In this document: in pieces, positions 1 to 8,812 of the stretch
How the letters are laid out: every line of letters starts with the position of its first letter
Numbering within the stretch: the first letter of the stretch is position 1
Source of the DNA: Clostridiales bacterium
GTDB lineage: Bacteria > Bacillota > Clostridia > Lachnospirales > Lachnospiraceae
Assembly: GCA_021202015.1 (NCBI GenBank)
Contig: JAJQDV010000047.1
Location: forward strand, 1 to 38,664
Length of the DNA: 38,664 bases
Direction: 5' to 3'
Translations under genes and position numbers: made by a program
Notes under the pieces: model-generated
What the model was told of the DNA's origin: nothing
What the model saw: the letters and a program-made list of their open reading frames with translations, nothing else
Databases searched by the model: none

Positions 1-63
1 TTGTTTGTGGTACCCTCTTATTTTTCTCTATCCGCTACTTATTTGTTTCAAACTTTGCGCCTG

Positions 64-159
64 CGGATTATCCCGGATACTTACCATACAATCTTCGGAT
101 TATCTCTGATACTTAACATACAGCCTTCGGGTTATCTCTGATACTTCTCATACAGTCTT
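64..159. repeat. Three 32-bp tandem repeats over a gene end
   Basis: Three head-to-tail copies of exactly 32 bp start at 64, 96 and 128, each beginning CGG(A/G)TTATC and carrying GATACTT and CATACA(A/G)(C/T)CTT, and a fourth partial copy starts at 160. The third copy contains the stop codon and last codons of the minus-strand aminotransferase; the other two lie just past the stop. The copies differ at several positions, so they are not a recent assembly duplication. Similar 30-bp arrays sit at the ends of two other genes in this window. Confidence 0.85.
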
Positions 160-1316
160 CGGAAAGCCGGCAGACTCCTTTTCGCCACTTCGTCCGTCAC
201 ACAGTAAGAGATCCGAACCCAGCCCGGTCCGTAAAAAGCCGTCCCCGGCGCCATGAGGATCTTCTCCTCTTTCGCCCGCTCGCAAAAACGGGAATCATCC
301 TCCTCCAGCGCCTTTACAAAAAGATAAAACGCACCGTCCGGATGAATACAGGTGTAACCGATCTCCCGCAGCCCGTCGTACAGAATATCTCTGGTTTTCT
401 TATAAATACTGATATCAACCGAAGCGTCCACACACTTTAAAAGCATCCTCTGCTGAAGGGTAGGCGCGTTGACAATGCCGAGATAACGCATGGAAGCGGT
501 CATACCGGCGTACAGGTCGCGCATATCCTCCACGCACGGCTCCATCGCGATATATCCGATCCGCTCGCCCGGAATGGAAAGCGCCTTACTGTAGGAATAA
601 ACGACGATCGTATTCTTATAATAATGAGTGAGGTAAGGAACCTCGATATCGTAGGCGAGCTTCCGGTAAGGTTCATCTGAGACCAGATAGATCGGATGAC
701 CGTACTCCTCCTGCTTTCTTTTCAGAATATCCGTCACCGCGCGGAGCGACTCATCCGTATAAACCGCGCCGGTCGGATTATTCGGCGTATTGATCAGCAC
801 AAAGCGGGTACGCGGACTGAGCGCGCCCTCAAAGGTTACCGGATCCGGCTGCAGGGTCTCCATATTGCAGTAAGCCGGAACCAGCTTCCCGTAGAACGAC
901 TCTACATAACTCTTATACTCCCAGAAATACGGGGCAAAGGTAACGACCTCATCCCCCTGATCCAACAGCGTATGGGCGATCATCGCAATCGCGGAAGCCG
1001 CGCCGACGGTCATGATAATACCGTCCTCATCGTAATCGCACCCGAAGGTTCTGTTCAGGTAATCCGCAATATGCGCACGTACCTGCGGATAACCGACATT
1101 GGCGGGATAGCCGTGCAGCGAAAGAGAATTCTCCTCCTTCAGAATCTCGATCATGGACTCATTCACAACAGCCGGCGGAGCCACACTCGGATTCCCGATC
1201 GTAAAATTAAAAATATTCTCGCTGCCGTAAATCGCGGCCAGCTTCTTTCCCTCCTCAAAAATATCCCTGATGCAGACAGCGGAATCCAGGGAACTCCGCA
1301 GACGCTTTGCAATCAT
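132..1316 (-). CDS. Class I/II PLP-dependent aminotransferase
   Basis: Pyridoxal-phosphate aminotransferase of fold type I, about 394 residues, the usual length for the aspartate/aromatic aminotransferase group. Visible motifs are NTPNNPTGAVYT (the conserved Asn of the cofactor site), SDEPYRKL, and SYSKALSIPGERIGYIA, where the Lys should form the Schiff base with PLP. A C-terminal PGWVRISYC segment carries the Arg that normally binds the substrate carboxylate. The frame is open to a TTG at 1340, but the ATG at 1316 follows AGGAGGAG at good spacing and is preferred. The substrate cannot be told from sequence. The last codons fall in a 32-bp tandem repeat. Confidence 0.9.
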   Translation of the reverse strand: MIAKRLRSSLDSAVCIRDIFEEGKKLAAIYGSENIFNFTIGNPSVAPPAVVNESMIEILKEENSLSLHGYPANVGYPQVRAHIADYLNRTFGCDYDEDGIIMTVGAASAIAMIAHTLLDQGDEVVTFAPYFWEYKSYVESFYGKLVPAYCNMETLQPDPVTFEGALSPRTRFVLINTPNNPTGAVYTDESLRAVTDILKRKQEEYGHPIYLVSDEPYRKLAYDIEVPYLTHYYKNTIVVYSYSKALSIPGERIGYIAMEPCVEDMRDLYAGMTASMRYLGIVNAPTLQQRMLLKCVDASVDISIYKKTRDILYDGLREIGYTCIHPDGAFYLFVKALEEDDSRFCERAKEEKILMAPGTAFYGPGWVRISYCVTDEVAKRSLPAFRRLYEKYQR

Positions 1317-1345
1317 AGCTTTCTCCTCCTGTATGCTCAAATACG

Positions 1346-1357
1346 TTAACGCGTTAA
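1346..1357. promoter_or_regulatory. 12-bp perfect palindrome upstream of the aminotransferase
   Basis: TTAACGCGTTAA is a perfect dyad about 30 bp upstream of the chosen aminotransferase start. A possible minus-strand -10 (TATGAT) lies further upstream near 1375-1380. The palindrome fits an operator for a dimeric repressor, but no regulator is encoded next to it and no clear -35 was found. Confidence 0.35.
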
Positions 1358-1476
1358 AGCGTCAAACACTGAAAATATCATAGCACACACATGCGGAAAA
1401 AGGAAGAGAGAAATTATCATTGTCGTCTTCGGTCGGCGGCCTCCGGTCGGAATGAGCGGCTGTGAGTGAAAGCAGC

Positions 1477-2079
1477 CTACAGTATCACCGCTTTAATCGC
1501 TGCCAGGAGCTCGTCATACTCCTCAAACGCGGGGATGTCCGGATAATCAGCCTTGATCTGCTCCGTACTCTTAAACAGGAATCCCGCCTTGCTGGCCTGG
1601 ATCATTCCGAGGTCATTAAAGCTGTCGCCGCTGGCGATCGTCTCATATCCGATGGACTGCAGCGCCTTTACGGTCGTATATTTGGATTTTTCACAGCGCA
1701 TTCTGTAACCGGTAATCGCGCCGTCCTCCGCCACCTGCAGCGTATTGCAGAAAATCGTCGGCCAGCCGAGCTTTTTCATCAGCGGAGTGGCAAACTGCTC
1801 AAAGGTATCGCTCAGAATGATCACCTGGCAGCAGGAGCGAAGCTCATCCAGAAATTCCTTCGCACCGGGCATCGGATCGATCTTCGCGATGGTCGCCTGA
1901 ATCTCCTTTAAGCCCAGCCCGTGCTCCTTTAATATGTTCAACCGGTACTGCATGAGCTTGTCGTAATCCGGCTCATCTCTTGTCGTCTTCTTCAGTTCGG
2001 GGATCCCGCTCGCCTCCGCAAACGCGATCCAGATCTCAGGTACCAGAACCCCTTCCATGTCCAGACAGGTAATATACAT
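1477..2079 (-). CDS. thrH: ThrH-like phosphoserine phosphatase / homoserine phosphotransferase
   Basis: HAD-superfamily protein of 200 residues, the length of ThrH proteins, which dephosphorylate phosphoserine and can pass the phosphate to homoserine. The N terminus CLDMEGVLVPE holds the nucleophile Asp with Glu two residues on (DxE instead of the usual DxD), a ThrH hallmark. ILSDTFEQF is motif II, and GDSFNDLGMIQASKAGFLF is the Mg-binding motif III/IV region. It is preceded by GGAGG and its own promoter and hairpin leader, so it is probably transcribed alone. The role in serine/threonine metabolism is inferred from family. Confidence 0.88.
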   Translation of the reverse strand: MYITCLDMEGVLVPEIWIAFAEASGIPELKKTTRDEPDYDKLMQYRLNILKEHGLGLKEIQATIAKIDPMPGAKEFLDELRSCCQVIILSDTFEQFATPLMKKLGWPTIFCNTLQVAEDGAITGYRMRCEKSKYTTVKALQSIGYETIASGDSFNDLGMIQASKAGFLFKSTEQIKADYPDIPAFEEYDELLAAIKAVIL

Positions 2080-2108
2080 GTTTTTTCCTCCATTCGTATT
2101 TAATGACT

Positions 2109-2167
2109 CTCAGAATCGTTCTGAGGAACTATTCTTAAGTATAACATACGGCAGACTATATCCGCAA
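2109..2167 (-). promoter_or_regulatory. Promoter and leader hairpin of thrH
   Basis: On the minus strand TTGCGG (2162-2167) and TATACT (2138-2143) are separated by 18 bp. The leader just downstream holds a perfect 7-bp hairpin, CTCAGAA with a CGA loop (2109-2125), between the predicted start of transcription and the ribosome site. Confidence 0.5.
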
Positions 2168-2201
2168 CCTGAGAAAAAACCTGTTTTATTTGCGCGATTT
2201 T

Positions 2202-5200
2202 TTATTCCACACTCTTTAAAGCCTCCACCGGATCAATCTCATTCAGCATGGGCTTCGTAATCTGATTTACGATCAACGCAAACGCAAGCGCGATCACCGC
2301 GCAGATCAGGCAGCTCACATGATGAATGCTGACCGCAAAATATACCCCCGGAATCTGCAGCATCAGACCCAGGCATTGGCTGATCCCCATTCCGGCCGGT
2401 ATGCCGAGAGCTATGCCGATGCATGACAGAATCAGCGTCTCTTTATTTACATACAGGTGTACCTCCCTGTCAAAAAAACCAAGCACTTTGATCGTCGCCA
2501 GCTCCCGGCAGCGCTCGGAAATATTGGTGGTAGACAACGTAAACAATACCACAAAGGCCAGCGCCGCCGCCATAACAAAGATGACATAGACGACCAGATT
2601 GATCAGGCGGAATACCTGGGAAAATTCATCCTTCAGAGTCTGGGTGCTGACCGTGGAAAGCAGACCGTCCTTCGCACCCAGCTCCTTCGCATAGGAAACC
2701 GGATCGTCCGCCCTGCAGTTCTCCGTCAGGCGGACCAGAACCGCATTCGGCTCAAACTTCCCATCGAAATATGTCTCATAGCAGCTCTCGCTGACATAGA
2801 CAATGTCGCCCAGATAATTCTCAGCAATACAGGCCACCGCAATCTCCGTCTCATTCAGGGACAGATCCTGTATCACCACCTCATCCCCGGCAGACAGACC
2901 CAGCATATCCGCGGCGCTGTGTGTGATCAATACGCCGTCATCCGACAGAGAAATCTCATTTCCGTCCGTATCCGTAAGCCGGATAAAATCAGAAATCGCG
3001 GCATCATCCGGTACGACAAAGAGCTGCACCGATTCCGATTCGTCCGCCTGATTCCGCACAGATACCGTCTCCGCCTGCAGATTGATATACTGCTCAATAT
3101 TCTCCCCGTCGTCCATATAGGAAATCAGTTTGTCATTATCGGCCGACTGCGCCACAGCCAGAATATCATAGCGGTAAATATCCTCATACTGCCGCGGCAT
3201 GAGGTCGGTCACGGTATTTTTGATCGAAAAGGCACAGATAAGAAGGCCGGTGCATCCGGCGATTCCGACAACCGTCATCGTCAGCCTCTTTTTATACCGG
3301 AACAGATTCCGGGCGGTCACTTTATTGAGGAAGGACAGCTTCTTCCATATAACGGGAATATATTCCAGAAAAATTCTCGTCCCGCTCTTCGGGACAATCG
3401 GCCGCATAAGCGCCGCCGGCATCTGTACCAACGCTCCTCGCATCGCGCCGGCTACCGCCGCAAGGATGCCCGCCATAAAAAGTACGACTCCGAGCACCCC
3501 GTAAAACGGCTGAAAGAAAATCTGATAGTCCGGTATAATATACATAATCCTGAAAAAGCTGAAGACGATCTTCGGCAGCACAATATAGCCGCAGATATCG
3601 CCCGCAATCCCGCCCGCAAGGCTCGCGCCCACCGCAAAGAGGATATATTTTCGACGAATCTCCCCGTTTCGGAATCCCAGGGCTTTATAGGTTCCGATCA
3701 GCCCTCTGTCCTCTTCCACCATCCGCGTAGCGGCGGTCAGGCTGATCAGGATCGCAACCACAAAGAAAATCAGAGGAAGAAAGGAAGAAAGACTCTCAAT
3801 AGACGCGGCGTCGCTGTCTACGTTCGAATATCCGCTCAGAGAATCCCTCGACTGAATATACCATTTTGCCATCTCGATCTCATCGAGCTCCGCCCGTGCG
3901 TCCTCCAGTTCCGCCAGAGCCTCTTCCCTGTTCTCATCAAGCTCCTCCTGTCCGTCGGTCAGCTCCTGTTCAGCCTCCGCCAGCTCCTGTTCACTCCGGC
4001 GGATTTCCTCCCACGCATTCGCAAACTGAACCGCCGCCGAGGCTCTCTGTTCTTCCAGGGTCTCTCTGCTCGCATCCAGCTGACTTTTGCTCTCATTCCA
4101 CTGAGTCAGGCCGGATTCATACTGCTCCCATCCATCCTCCAGCTCCGCTGCCTGTTCCGCGATCTGAGTTTCCGCAGCCGAAAACTGCGCCTCCGCCTGC
4201 TCCCGCTGCGTCTGAAGTGCGGACAACTGCGTATCCAGATCCGCAAGGTTTGCCTCCAAAGCGGCGAGCTGCGCCTGAAGAGACTGAAGCAGAGCTGCCG
4301 AATCATTTACGGAGCTGTCTGTATTCTCTCCGGTCGAATCCGAATAAACCGCGAGAGTGTCAGAATCGGAATCCTCCGAAGACGCTGCACCCTGCGACTC
4401 GCCGGAAGCGGAATCTCCCGAAGACGCTGCATCCTGCGACTCGCCGGAAGCGGAATCTCCCGAAGATGCCGCACCCTGCGACTCGCCGGAAGCTTCCTCC
4501 GTCGTCTGCGTATCAGCGCCGGCGCTGCTGAGAAGAAGTATAATCTGAGCGTTCAGTTCATCAATCCCGGACTGAATCTGTGCCCTCCCTGCCTGAAGCT
4601 GCGCGATTCCGTTATCAATCTGCGCAAAGGTCTCCTCCTTTGTCTGCGACAGTTCTTCCTGAGCTGCCAGAAGCTGCTGTTCGCCGGACGTCAGCTCCTG
4701 TTCGGACTGATCCAGCTGAGCCTTTGCTTCATAGAGACTCGCATACCCGGACTCAATCTGTGCCAGCCCATCGGCAATCTGCCTGTCCGCGTCCGTTTCC
4801 TGCGTCTCAAGCTCGGCGGTTCCCTCGTTTAACTGATCCAGGCCATCCTGCAGCTCGCTCCAGCCGTCATCGATTTCGCGCTGCGCATCCTCCAGCTCTT
4901 CCATGACCTCCGCCAGCGCGTCATTATACCCTGCCAGCGCCTCCGCGTATACCGTATCGTAACGGTTCTGCTGCTGTTCTTCCTTTAAAGTATCGTTAAT
5001 TTTCGTCTTAACATCAGAAATCAGCTGTATGTATTCGTCCGAATAACACATCAGCCCGTCCGCCCCCGCCACAGTCACATAGACGGCCGTATAATAATCC
5101 GCCTCCGCCGCGGAGGACGTCACAAAAAAAGTATATTCTTCTGAAACAGTCGAGCGGAAAGAAGTGCTTCCCTCACGATTGTTTACATCAAACGGGTCCA

Positions 5201-5720
5201 GAACCTCCGCCGTGATAATATATTCAGAATCGGAAAAAACCGCCTCTTCATCCTCTGATACATCCTCGGAAAATGTCAGTGTATCGCCGATCTGCTTTCC
5301 GGAATCCAGAAGATAACTCTCCGTAACCGCGATCTCATTCTCCGCCTGCGGCAGACAGCCCTCCACAACAGTCGGAACATTGATCTGCTCTCCCATCGTC
5401 CGGATTTTCACATCCTGGTGGACTCCCTCCACCTCTGTATAGACGGTATCGGAATACTCTCCTTCCGCCGCGCTCACCTCATCCATCGTAAGCAGCGCCT
5501 CGACATCATCGTCGTCAAGACCCAGCGTTGAAGACACCTGAATGTCAAAAAGCCCCTGATCATCATACAGAGCGTCCGCCGAGTATCGCAGATCGTTGCA
5601 GGCGGCCCGCAGCCCCGTCATCATCGCAACCCCGAGCGCCGTAATCAGAAGAATGGAAAAAAAACGCTTTTTTTCCTTCGCCATGGTGCGAAAAATGTCC
5701 TTTGCGAGTGCATTTTTCAT
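2202..5720 (-). CDS. Large FtsX-type ABC transporter permease with coiled-coil insert
   Basis: Membrane permease of about 1170 residues, with an N-terminal TM segment, an extracytoplasmic domain, and two FtsX/MacB-type blocks of TM helices around residues 660-790 and near the C terminus. Between roughly residues 260 and 640 lies a long Glu/Gln/Leu-rich coiled coil in repeated SxxELxxGxxQLxxAxxEL patterns, interrupted by a low-complexity Ser/Gly/Glu linker made of 14-residue repeats. The partner ATPase lies 120 bp upstream on the same strand, so the pair is a type VII-style exporter or mechanotransmission system; the cargo is unknown. ATG 5720 begins MKNALAKDIF, as is common in the family; an in-frame ATG at 5735 is also possible. 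Confidence 0.85.
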   Translation of the reverse strand: MKNALAKDIFRTMAKEKKRFFSILLITALGVAMMTGLRAACNDLRYSADALYDDQGLFDIQVSSTLGLDDDDVEALLTMDEVSAAEGEYSDTVYTEVEGVHQDVKIRTMGEQINVPTVVEGCLPQAENEIAVTESYLLDSGKQIGDTLTFSEDVSEDEEAVFSDSEYIITAEVLDPFDVNNREGSTSFRSTVSEEYTFFVTSSAAEADYYTAVYVTVAGADGLMCYSDEYIQLISDVKTKINDTLKEEQQQNRYDTVYAEALAGYNDALAEVMEELEDAQREIDDGWSELQDGLDQLNEGTAELETQETDADRQIADGLAQIESGYASLYEAKAQLDQSEQELTSGEQQLLAAQEELSQTKEETFAQIDNGIAQLQAGRAQIQSGIDELNAQIILLLSSAGADTQTTEEASGESQGAASSGDSASGESQDAASSGDSASGESQGAASSEDSDSDTLAVYSDSTGENTDSSVNDSAALLQSLQAQLAALEANLADLDTQLSALQTQREQAEAQFSAAETQIAEQAAELEDGWEQYESGLTQWNESKSQLDASRETLEEQRASAAVQFANAWEEIRRSEQELAEAEQELTDGQEELDENREEALAELEDARAELDEIEMAKWYIQSRDSLSGYSNVDSDAASIESLSSFLPLIFFVVAILISLTAATRMVEEDRGLIGTYKALGFRNGEIRRKYILFAVGASLAGGIAGDICGYIVLPKIVFSFFRIMYIIPDYQIFFQPFYGVLGVVLFMAGILAAVAGAMRGALVQMPAALMRPIVPKSGTRIFLEYIPVIWKKLSFLNKVTARNLFRYKKRLTMTVVGIAGCTGLLICAFSIKNTVTDLMPRQYEDIYRYDILAVAQSADNDKLISYMDDGENIEQYINLQAETVSVRNQADESESVQLFVVPDDAAISDFIRLTDTDGNEISLSDDGVLITHSAADMLGLSAGDEVVIQDLSLNETEIAVACIAENYLGDIVYVSESCYETYFDGKFEPNAVLVRLTENCRADDPVSYAKELGAKDGLLSTVSTQTLKDEFSQVFRLINLVVYVIFVMAAALAFVVLFTLSTTNISERCRELATIKVLGFFDREVHLYVNKETLILSCIGIALGIPAGMGISQCLGLMLQIPGVYFAVSIHHVSCLICAVIALAFALIVNQITKPMLNEIDPVEALKSVE
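4378..4494. repeat. 42-bp tandem repeat inside the permease gene
   Basis: Nearly three copies of a 42-bp unit (starts at 4378, 4420, 4462) encode a 14-residue Ser/Gly/Glu repeat built on GESQ(G/D)AASS. The unit is a multiple of three, so copy number can change without breaking the frame. It sits in the middle of the coiled-coil region as a flexible hinge. Confidence 0.85.
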
Positions 5721-5840
5721 TGTGTAAATCCCCATCTTTCATCACAGGCAACCGCCGCTCCGGTTTATCTGCGATCTGTTTTGCATACTCACAATTACCG
5801 TCTGTTACGTAAAATCAACCCTTTCCCCCGAGCCTTGTGT

Positions 5841-6542
5841 TTACCACTCGATCTCCTCTACCGGAACCGGATGCCCGCTGCAGGTCATCTCCACCACTTT
5901 CCCGCTGCGAAACCGGATCAACCGGTCCGCCATGGGCGCAAGCGCCGAATTGTGCGTAATCAGAATAATCGTAACCCCCTCCCGGCGGCAGGTATCCTGC
6001 AACAGCTTCAGAATCTGCCGGCCAGTGTTGTAATCCAGCGCGCCGGTCGGCTCATCACAGAGCAGGATCTTCGGATTCTTCGCCAGAGCTCTCGCAATGG
6101 ACACCCGCTGCTGCTCCCCGCCGGACAGCTGCGCCGGAAAGTTATTCTTTCGCTCCGACAGCCCGACCTTATCCAGGGTCTCCGAAGCGTCCAGGGAATC
6201 CCTACAGATCTGCGCCGCAAGCTCCACATTTTCCAGAGCCGTCAGATTCGGTACCAGATTATAAAACTGGAAAACAAAGCCGATATCCGTGCGCCGGTAG
6301 CCGACCAGACTGTTTTTATCATACTGTGTAATATCCTTTCCATCCACAATCAGCCGACCGGAAGTCGCCACATCCATGCCTCCGAGAATATTCAGCGCCG
6401 TCGTCTTTCCCGCGCCGGAAGCCCCCAGAATGATAGCCAGCTCTCCCTTTTCGACCACAAATGAGGCCTCGTCCAGCGCGAGGATCGTGTGATCGCCGGC
6501 CCCGTATTTTTTTATAATATGATCAAACTCAATATAAGACAT
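5841..6542 (-). CDS. ABC transporter ATP-binding protein
   Basis: Nucleotide-binding subunit of 233 residues, of the MacB/LolD type. Walker [10 protein letters not shown] is at residues 40-48, the Q-loop FQFYNL near 91-96, signature LSGGEQQR at 139-146, Walker B ILLCDEP at 159-165 and the switch His in LITHN. It precedes the large FtsX permease on the same strand and should energise it. The start follows AAGGAG. Confidence 0.93.
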   Translation of the reverse strand: MSYIEFDHIIKKYGAGDHTILALDEASFVVEKGELAIILGASGAGKTTALNILGGMDVATSGRLIVDGKDITQYDKNSLVGYRRTDIGFVFQFYNLVPNLTALENVELAAQICRDSLDASETLDKVGLSERKNNFPAQLSGGEQQRVSIARALAKNPKILLCDEPTGALDYNTGRQILKLLQDTCRREGVTIILITHNSALAPMADRLIRFRSGKVVEMTCSGHPVPVEEIEW

Positions 6543-6565
6543 TTGTATTCTCCTTTTTCCTTTTA

Positions 6566-6594
6566 AATATAAAATAAAAGGCGAAAATTGTCAG
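6566..6594 (-). promoter_or_regulatory. Promoter of the ABC exporter genes
   Basis: CTGACA (6589-6594) and TATATT (6566-6571) are separated by 17 bp on the minus strand, about 25 bp before the ATPase start. It lies just past the end of the Tad operon, so the exporter is probably transcribed independently. Confidence 0.6.
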
Positions 6595-6650
6595 TATCAT
6601 TAAGGAGAATTTTATACAATTTATTTTTTTTTCACACTTTGCCCATAATG

Positions 6651-7829
6651 TTACCAAATCAGGGATTTTCCTGCCCGGCCGACTGAACCGGGAACTCTCC
6701 TGCCGTATACCATATACTCCTCCGTCGCAAAAACAATACGGTCTCCCTCATGAAGCTCCACGGGGGTGTTCCTCGGAAGCAGCCGCTGATATAAATAGGA
6801 CCCGTTTGAGCAGTTAAAATCCTCCGCGTACAGCCTCTCATCCTGAAGCAGCAGTCTGGCGTGCAGACGGCTGACCGTCCGGGACTGAAGAACCCCGTCC
6901 GCCTGCTGCGCGTCCGTCCCGATGAGATACGGAAAAGATGCCGGACGCAGATCCGCCTCCATTCCGTCTCCTCTGTAAATCAGTTCCCATGTTTTTCTCA
7001 TATCCTCATCCGAAAAAAAATCGGTGTGGCCGCCCTTTTCAATATTTTCAGCCGCGTACAAAACCTCATGTTCTTCCTCCAGGATTTTTCCGTAATGAAC
7101 CTTCTTTCTTTTTTCTTTCCTCCGTTTATGTCGAAACCCTTTCTCCGGAACGGCATCCTTTTGTTGAATATCCGAATCCCGTGCATCCTCGTCCCATTCC
7201 CGGTTTTCTGCCCGCCGGATCACATTCAGCGCGTAATCCTCATCGTCCTCCTCTTCATTCATCCGGATCTGCTCCGGAATCTCCTCCTTTTTCCCGATAC
7301 GAAGACATTCAATACAGTCTCCGATCACAAAATCAGACTGTGCGCACCGCTCATACATTTCATACCCCAGCTTCACTGCTACGGGATCCGAATGATCCAG
7401 CCGCTGCAGGATATCCTCAAACAGCCCCTTCAATCCCATTGACTTCTGACCGCAGAATCCCGGTATATAACAGAAGCGGATCCGATCGGAAAAACGATCA
7501 AAATAAACCATATCCGCGGAATAATCAATGTTTGCGTCATTCAGCAGATAATCCTCCATGGAGGATTTCATATCCATCAGACTCTGCAGCAGAAAACGAA
7601 GGCTTTTTTCCCCCGCCGGAGAAAGCGTATACTGCTTCTCCAGAGACTGCATCCCGGTCACATCATACCAGTACTCCACCTTCCCATCAGATATCATCAC
7701 CTGAAAATGGAGCAGACAGGGGATCTCATTCTGAAGAATCATTTTCAGTTCATATTCTTCAAACGGGAAATCCGCCTCCTTCACAATCATATAACTCTTT
7801 TTCGCCGTTCTAAAATATTCAACATTCAT
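6651..7829 (-). CDS. DUF6382-like and FHA domain protein, last gene of the Tad operon
   Basis: About 392 residues. Residues 1-170 resemble the N-terminal DUF6382-type domain found with FHA domains in Firmicutes Tad loci. A basic segment (RHKRRKEKRKK) near residue 245 is followed by a C-terminal FHA domain with the expected pattern: GTD, SRTVSRLHARLLL, and NCSNGSYL, where Ser/Arg/His/Asn read a phosphothreonine. FHA proteins in such loci are thought to regulate or scaffold the assembly ATPase. The frame is open upstream to 8012, but the ATG at 7829 follows AAGGA and matches the family start; the 145 bp upstream hold no other gene I can support. Confidence 0.75.
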   Translation of the reverse strand: MNVEYFRTAKKSYMIVKEADFPFEEYELKMILQNEIPCLLHFQVMISDGKVEYWYDVTGMQSLEKQYTLSPAGEKSLRFLLQSLMDMKSSMEDYLLNDANIDYSADMVYFDRFSDRIRFCYIPGFCGQKSMGLKGLFEDILQRLDHSDPVAVKLGYEMYERCAQSDFVIGDCIECLRIGKKEEIPEQIRMNEEEDDEDYALNVIRRAENREWDEDARDSDIQQKDAVPEKGFRHKRRKEKRKKVHYGKILEEEHEVLYAAENIEKGGHTDFFSDEDMRKTWELIYRGDGMEADLRPASFPYLIGTDAQQADGVLQSRTVSRLHARLLLQDERLYAEDFNCSNGSYLYQRLLPRNTPVELHEGDRIVFATEEYMVYGRRVPGSVGRAGKSLIW

Positions 7830-7974
7830 CTGTTTTATCCTTTTTTCATATGCCATACAATACGCTTCTGTTTGTCCTTTTGCAGGCGCTATATAAGCAA
7901 CATTTTTATCTGTTATCATAAACCTGCACTTCTTTTCCTCATCTCCCATACAGCAATAAACAGATGTCCGGTAC

Positions 7975-8319
7975 TCACTGCAAAAGAGAATCCAGAATTC
8001 CCTGCAGCGCATCCTGCCTCAGAAAACAGGTGCGCATATCCAGTTCCTGCAGTGTATCAATGTCCTCTGCTGTCTGCCGGATGCTCTCGAACCAGTCCAT
8101 CGAAAGATGCAGCATAAACGCGACAAGAAACAGGATAATCGGAAAAAGGAATACCGCTTCCACGGTAAACGATCCTTTCCGGGAAATTCCGAAAACACCC
8201 CCGGTACGCTCCTTTTTCTGTGTTTTCTCAGGCAAATCCCCATCTTTTGTTTTTCCCATACAAAGCCTTATCCTTTTCTGTATTCCCATGCAAACCCCAT
8301 CCTTTTCTGTTTTTTCCAT
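7975..8319 (-). CDS. Small TadE-like pseudopilin
   Basis: Short protein with the TadE hallmark GSFTVEAVFLFPIILFLVAFML: a Gly then a conserved Glu at +5 and a hydrophobic pilin helix, which a Tad prepilin peptidase would process. The C-terminal part is short, so this is a minor pseudopilin. The start is uncertain because the 5' region is a 30-bp in-frame tandem repeat in which each unit offers another ATG (8259, 8289, 8319) and the frame opens at TTG 8379. ATG 8319 was chosen because GAGG lies 6 nt before it. Confidence 0.6.
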   Translation of the reverse strand: MEKTEKDGVCMGIQKRIRLCMGKTKDGDLPEKTQKKERTGGVFGISRKGSFTVEAVFLFPIILFLVAFMLHLSMDWFESIRQTAEDIDTLQELDMRTCFLRQDALQGILDSLLQ

Positions 8320-8378
8320 GCAAAGCCTCATCCTTTTCTGTACTCCCCATGCAAAATTCCATCCTCTTTCTTTTGCCA
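8231..8378. repeat. Five ~30-bp tandem repeats between two Tad genes
   Basis: Units of 30, 30, 30, 31 and 27 bp begin at 8231, 8261, 8291, 8321 and 8352, built on CAAA..C(A)TCCTTTTCTGT..CCATG (plus strand). The array starts right after the stop codon of the upstream prepilin peptidase (minus strand) and runs into the 5' end of the small TadE gene, supplying several possible start codons. Confidence 0.85.
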
Positions 8379-8379
8379 A

Positions 8380-8799
8380 TCACCGAATCATGAGCAGCAG
8401 CACATCCGCGGCAAGAACAAAGGGCGCAAACGGCAGACTCTGTTTTCGCGAACATTTTCCGCCGGTCAGCAAAACCACACCAATCGCCGCGCAGATCACA
8501 ACCGCAAAGAACAGAAGCATCAGATTCTGCCACAGTCCCAGATAGATTCCCGTGACACAGAACAACAATCCGTCTCCCGAACCGACGCTTTCCTTCGTCC
8601 CCAGAGCACACAGCAGCAATCCGCCGCCGACACATAATCCTCCCAGCATTTCTTTCAGAGAAAATGTATCTGTACCCAGCAGAACCAGGGCACCGACCGC
8701 CCCGCATACGCCTAACAGGAGCAGCGGTAATTCAAGCTTCTTTAGATCCATCCAGGCAAAAACAAACAAAAATCCGAGAAGCAGTATTTCTCCTGCCAC
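8380..8799 (-). CDS. A24-type prepilin peptidase (second copy)
   Basis: Polytopic membrane protein of about 139 residues in the short A24 leader-peptidase class. The two catalytic aspartates are visible in AWMDLKK near the N terminus and in VGSGDGLL. GTG 8799 is chosen because GGAGG lies 7 nt before it and it follows the stop of the upstream TadE gene; the frame is open to 8856. This is the second such peptidase in the operon. The family cleaves pilin leader peptides at the membrane. Confidence 0.75.
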   Translation of the reverse strand: MAGEILLLGFLFVFAWMDLKKLELPLLLLGVCGAVGALVLLGTDTFSLKEMLGGLCVGGGLLLCALGTKESVGSGDGLLFCVTGIYLGLWQNLMLLFFAVVICAAIGVVLLTGGKCSRKQSLPFAPFVLAADVLLLMIR

Positions 8800-8812
8800 G
8801 ACTTTTCCTCCA

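Noticed and set aside
2457-4832. 791-codon open frame on the plus strand
   Set aside because: Fully antisense to the ABC permease; Arg/His/Leu-rich shadow composition and no ribosome site or domain.
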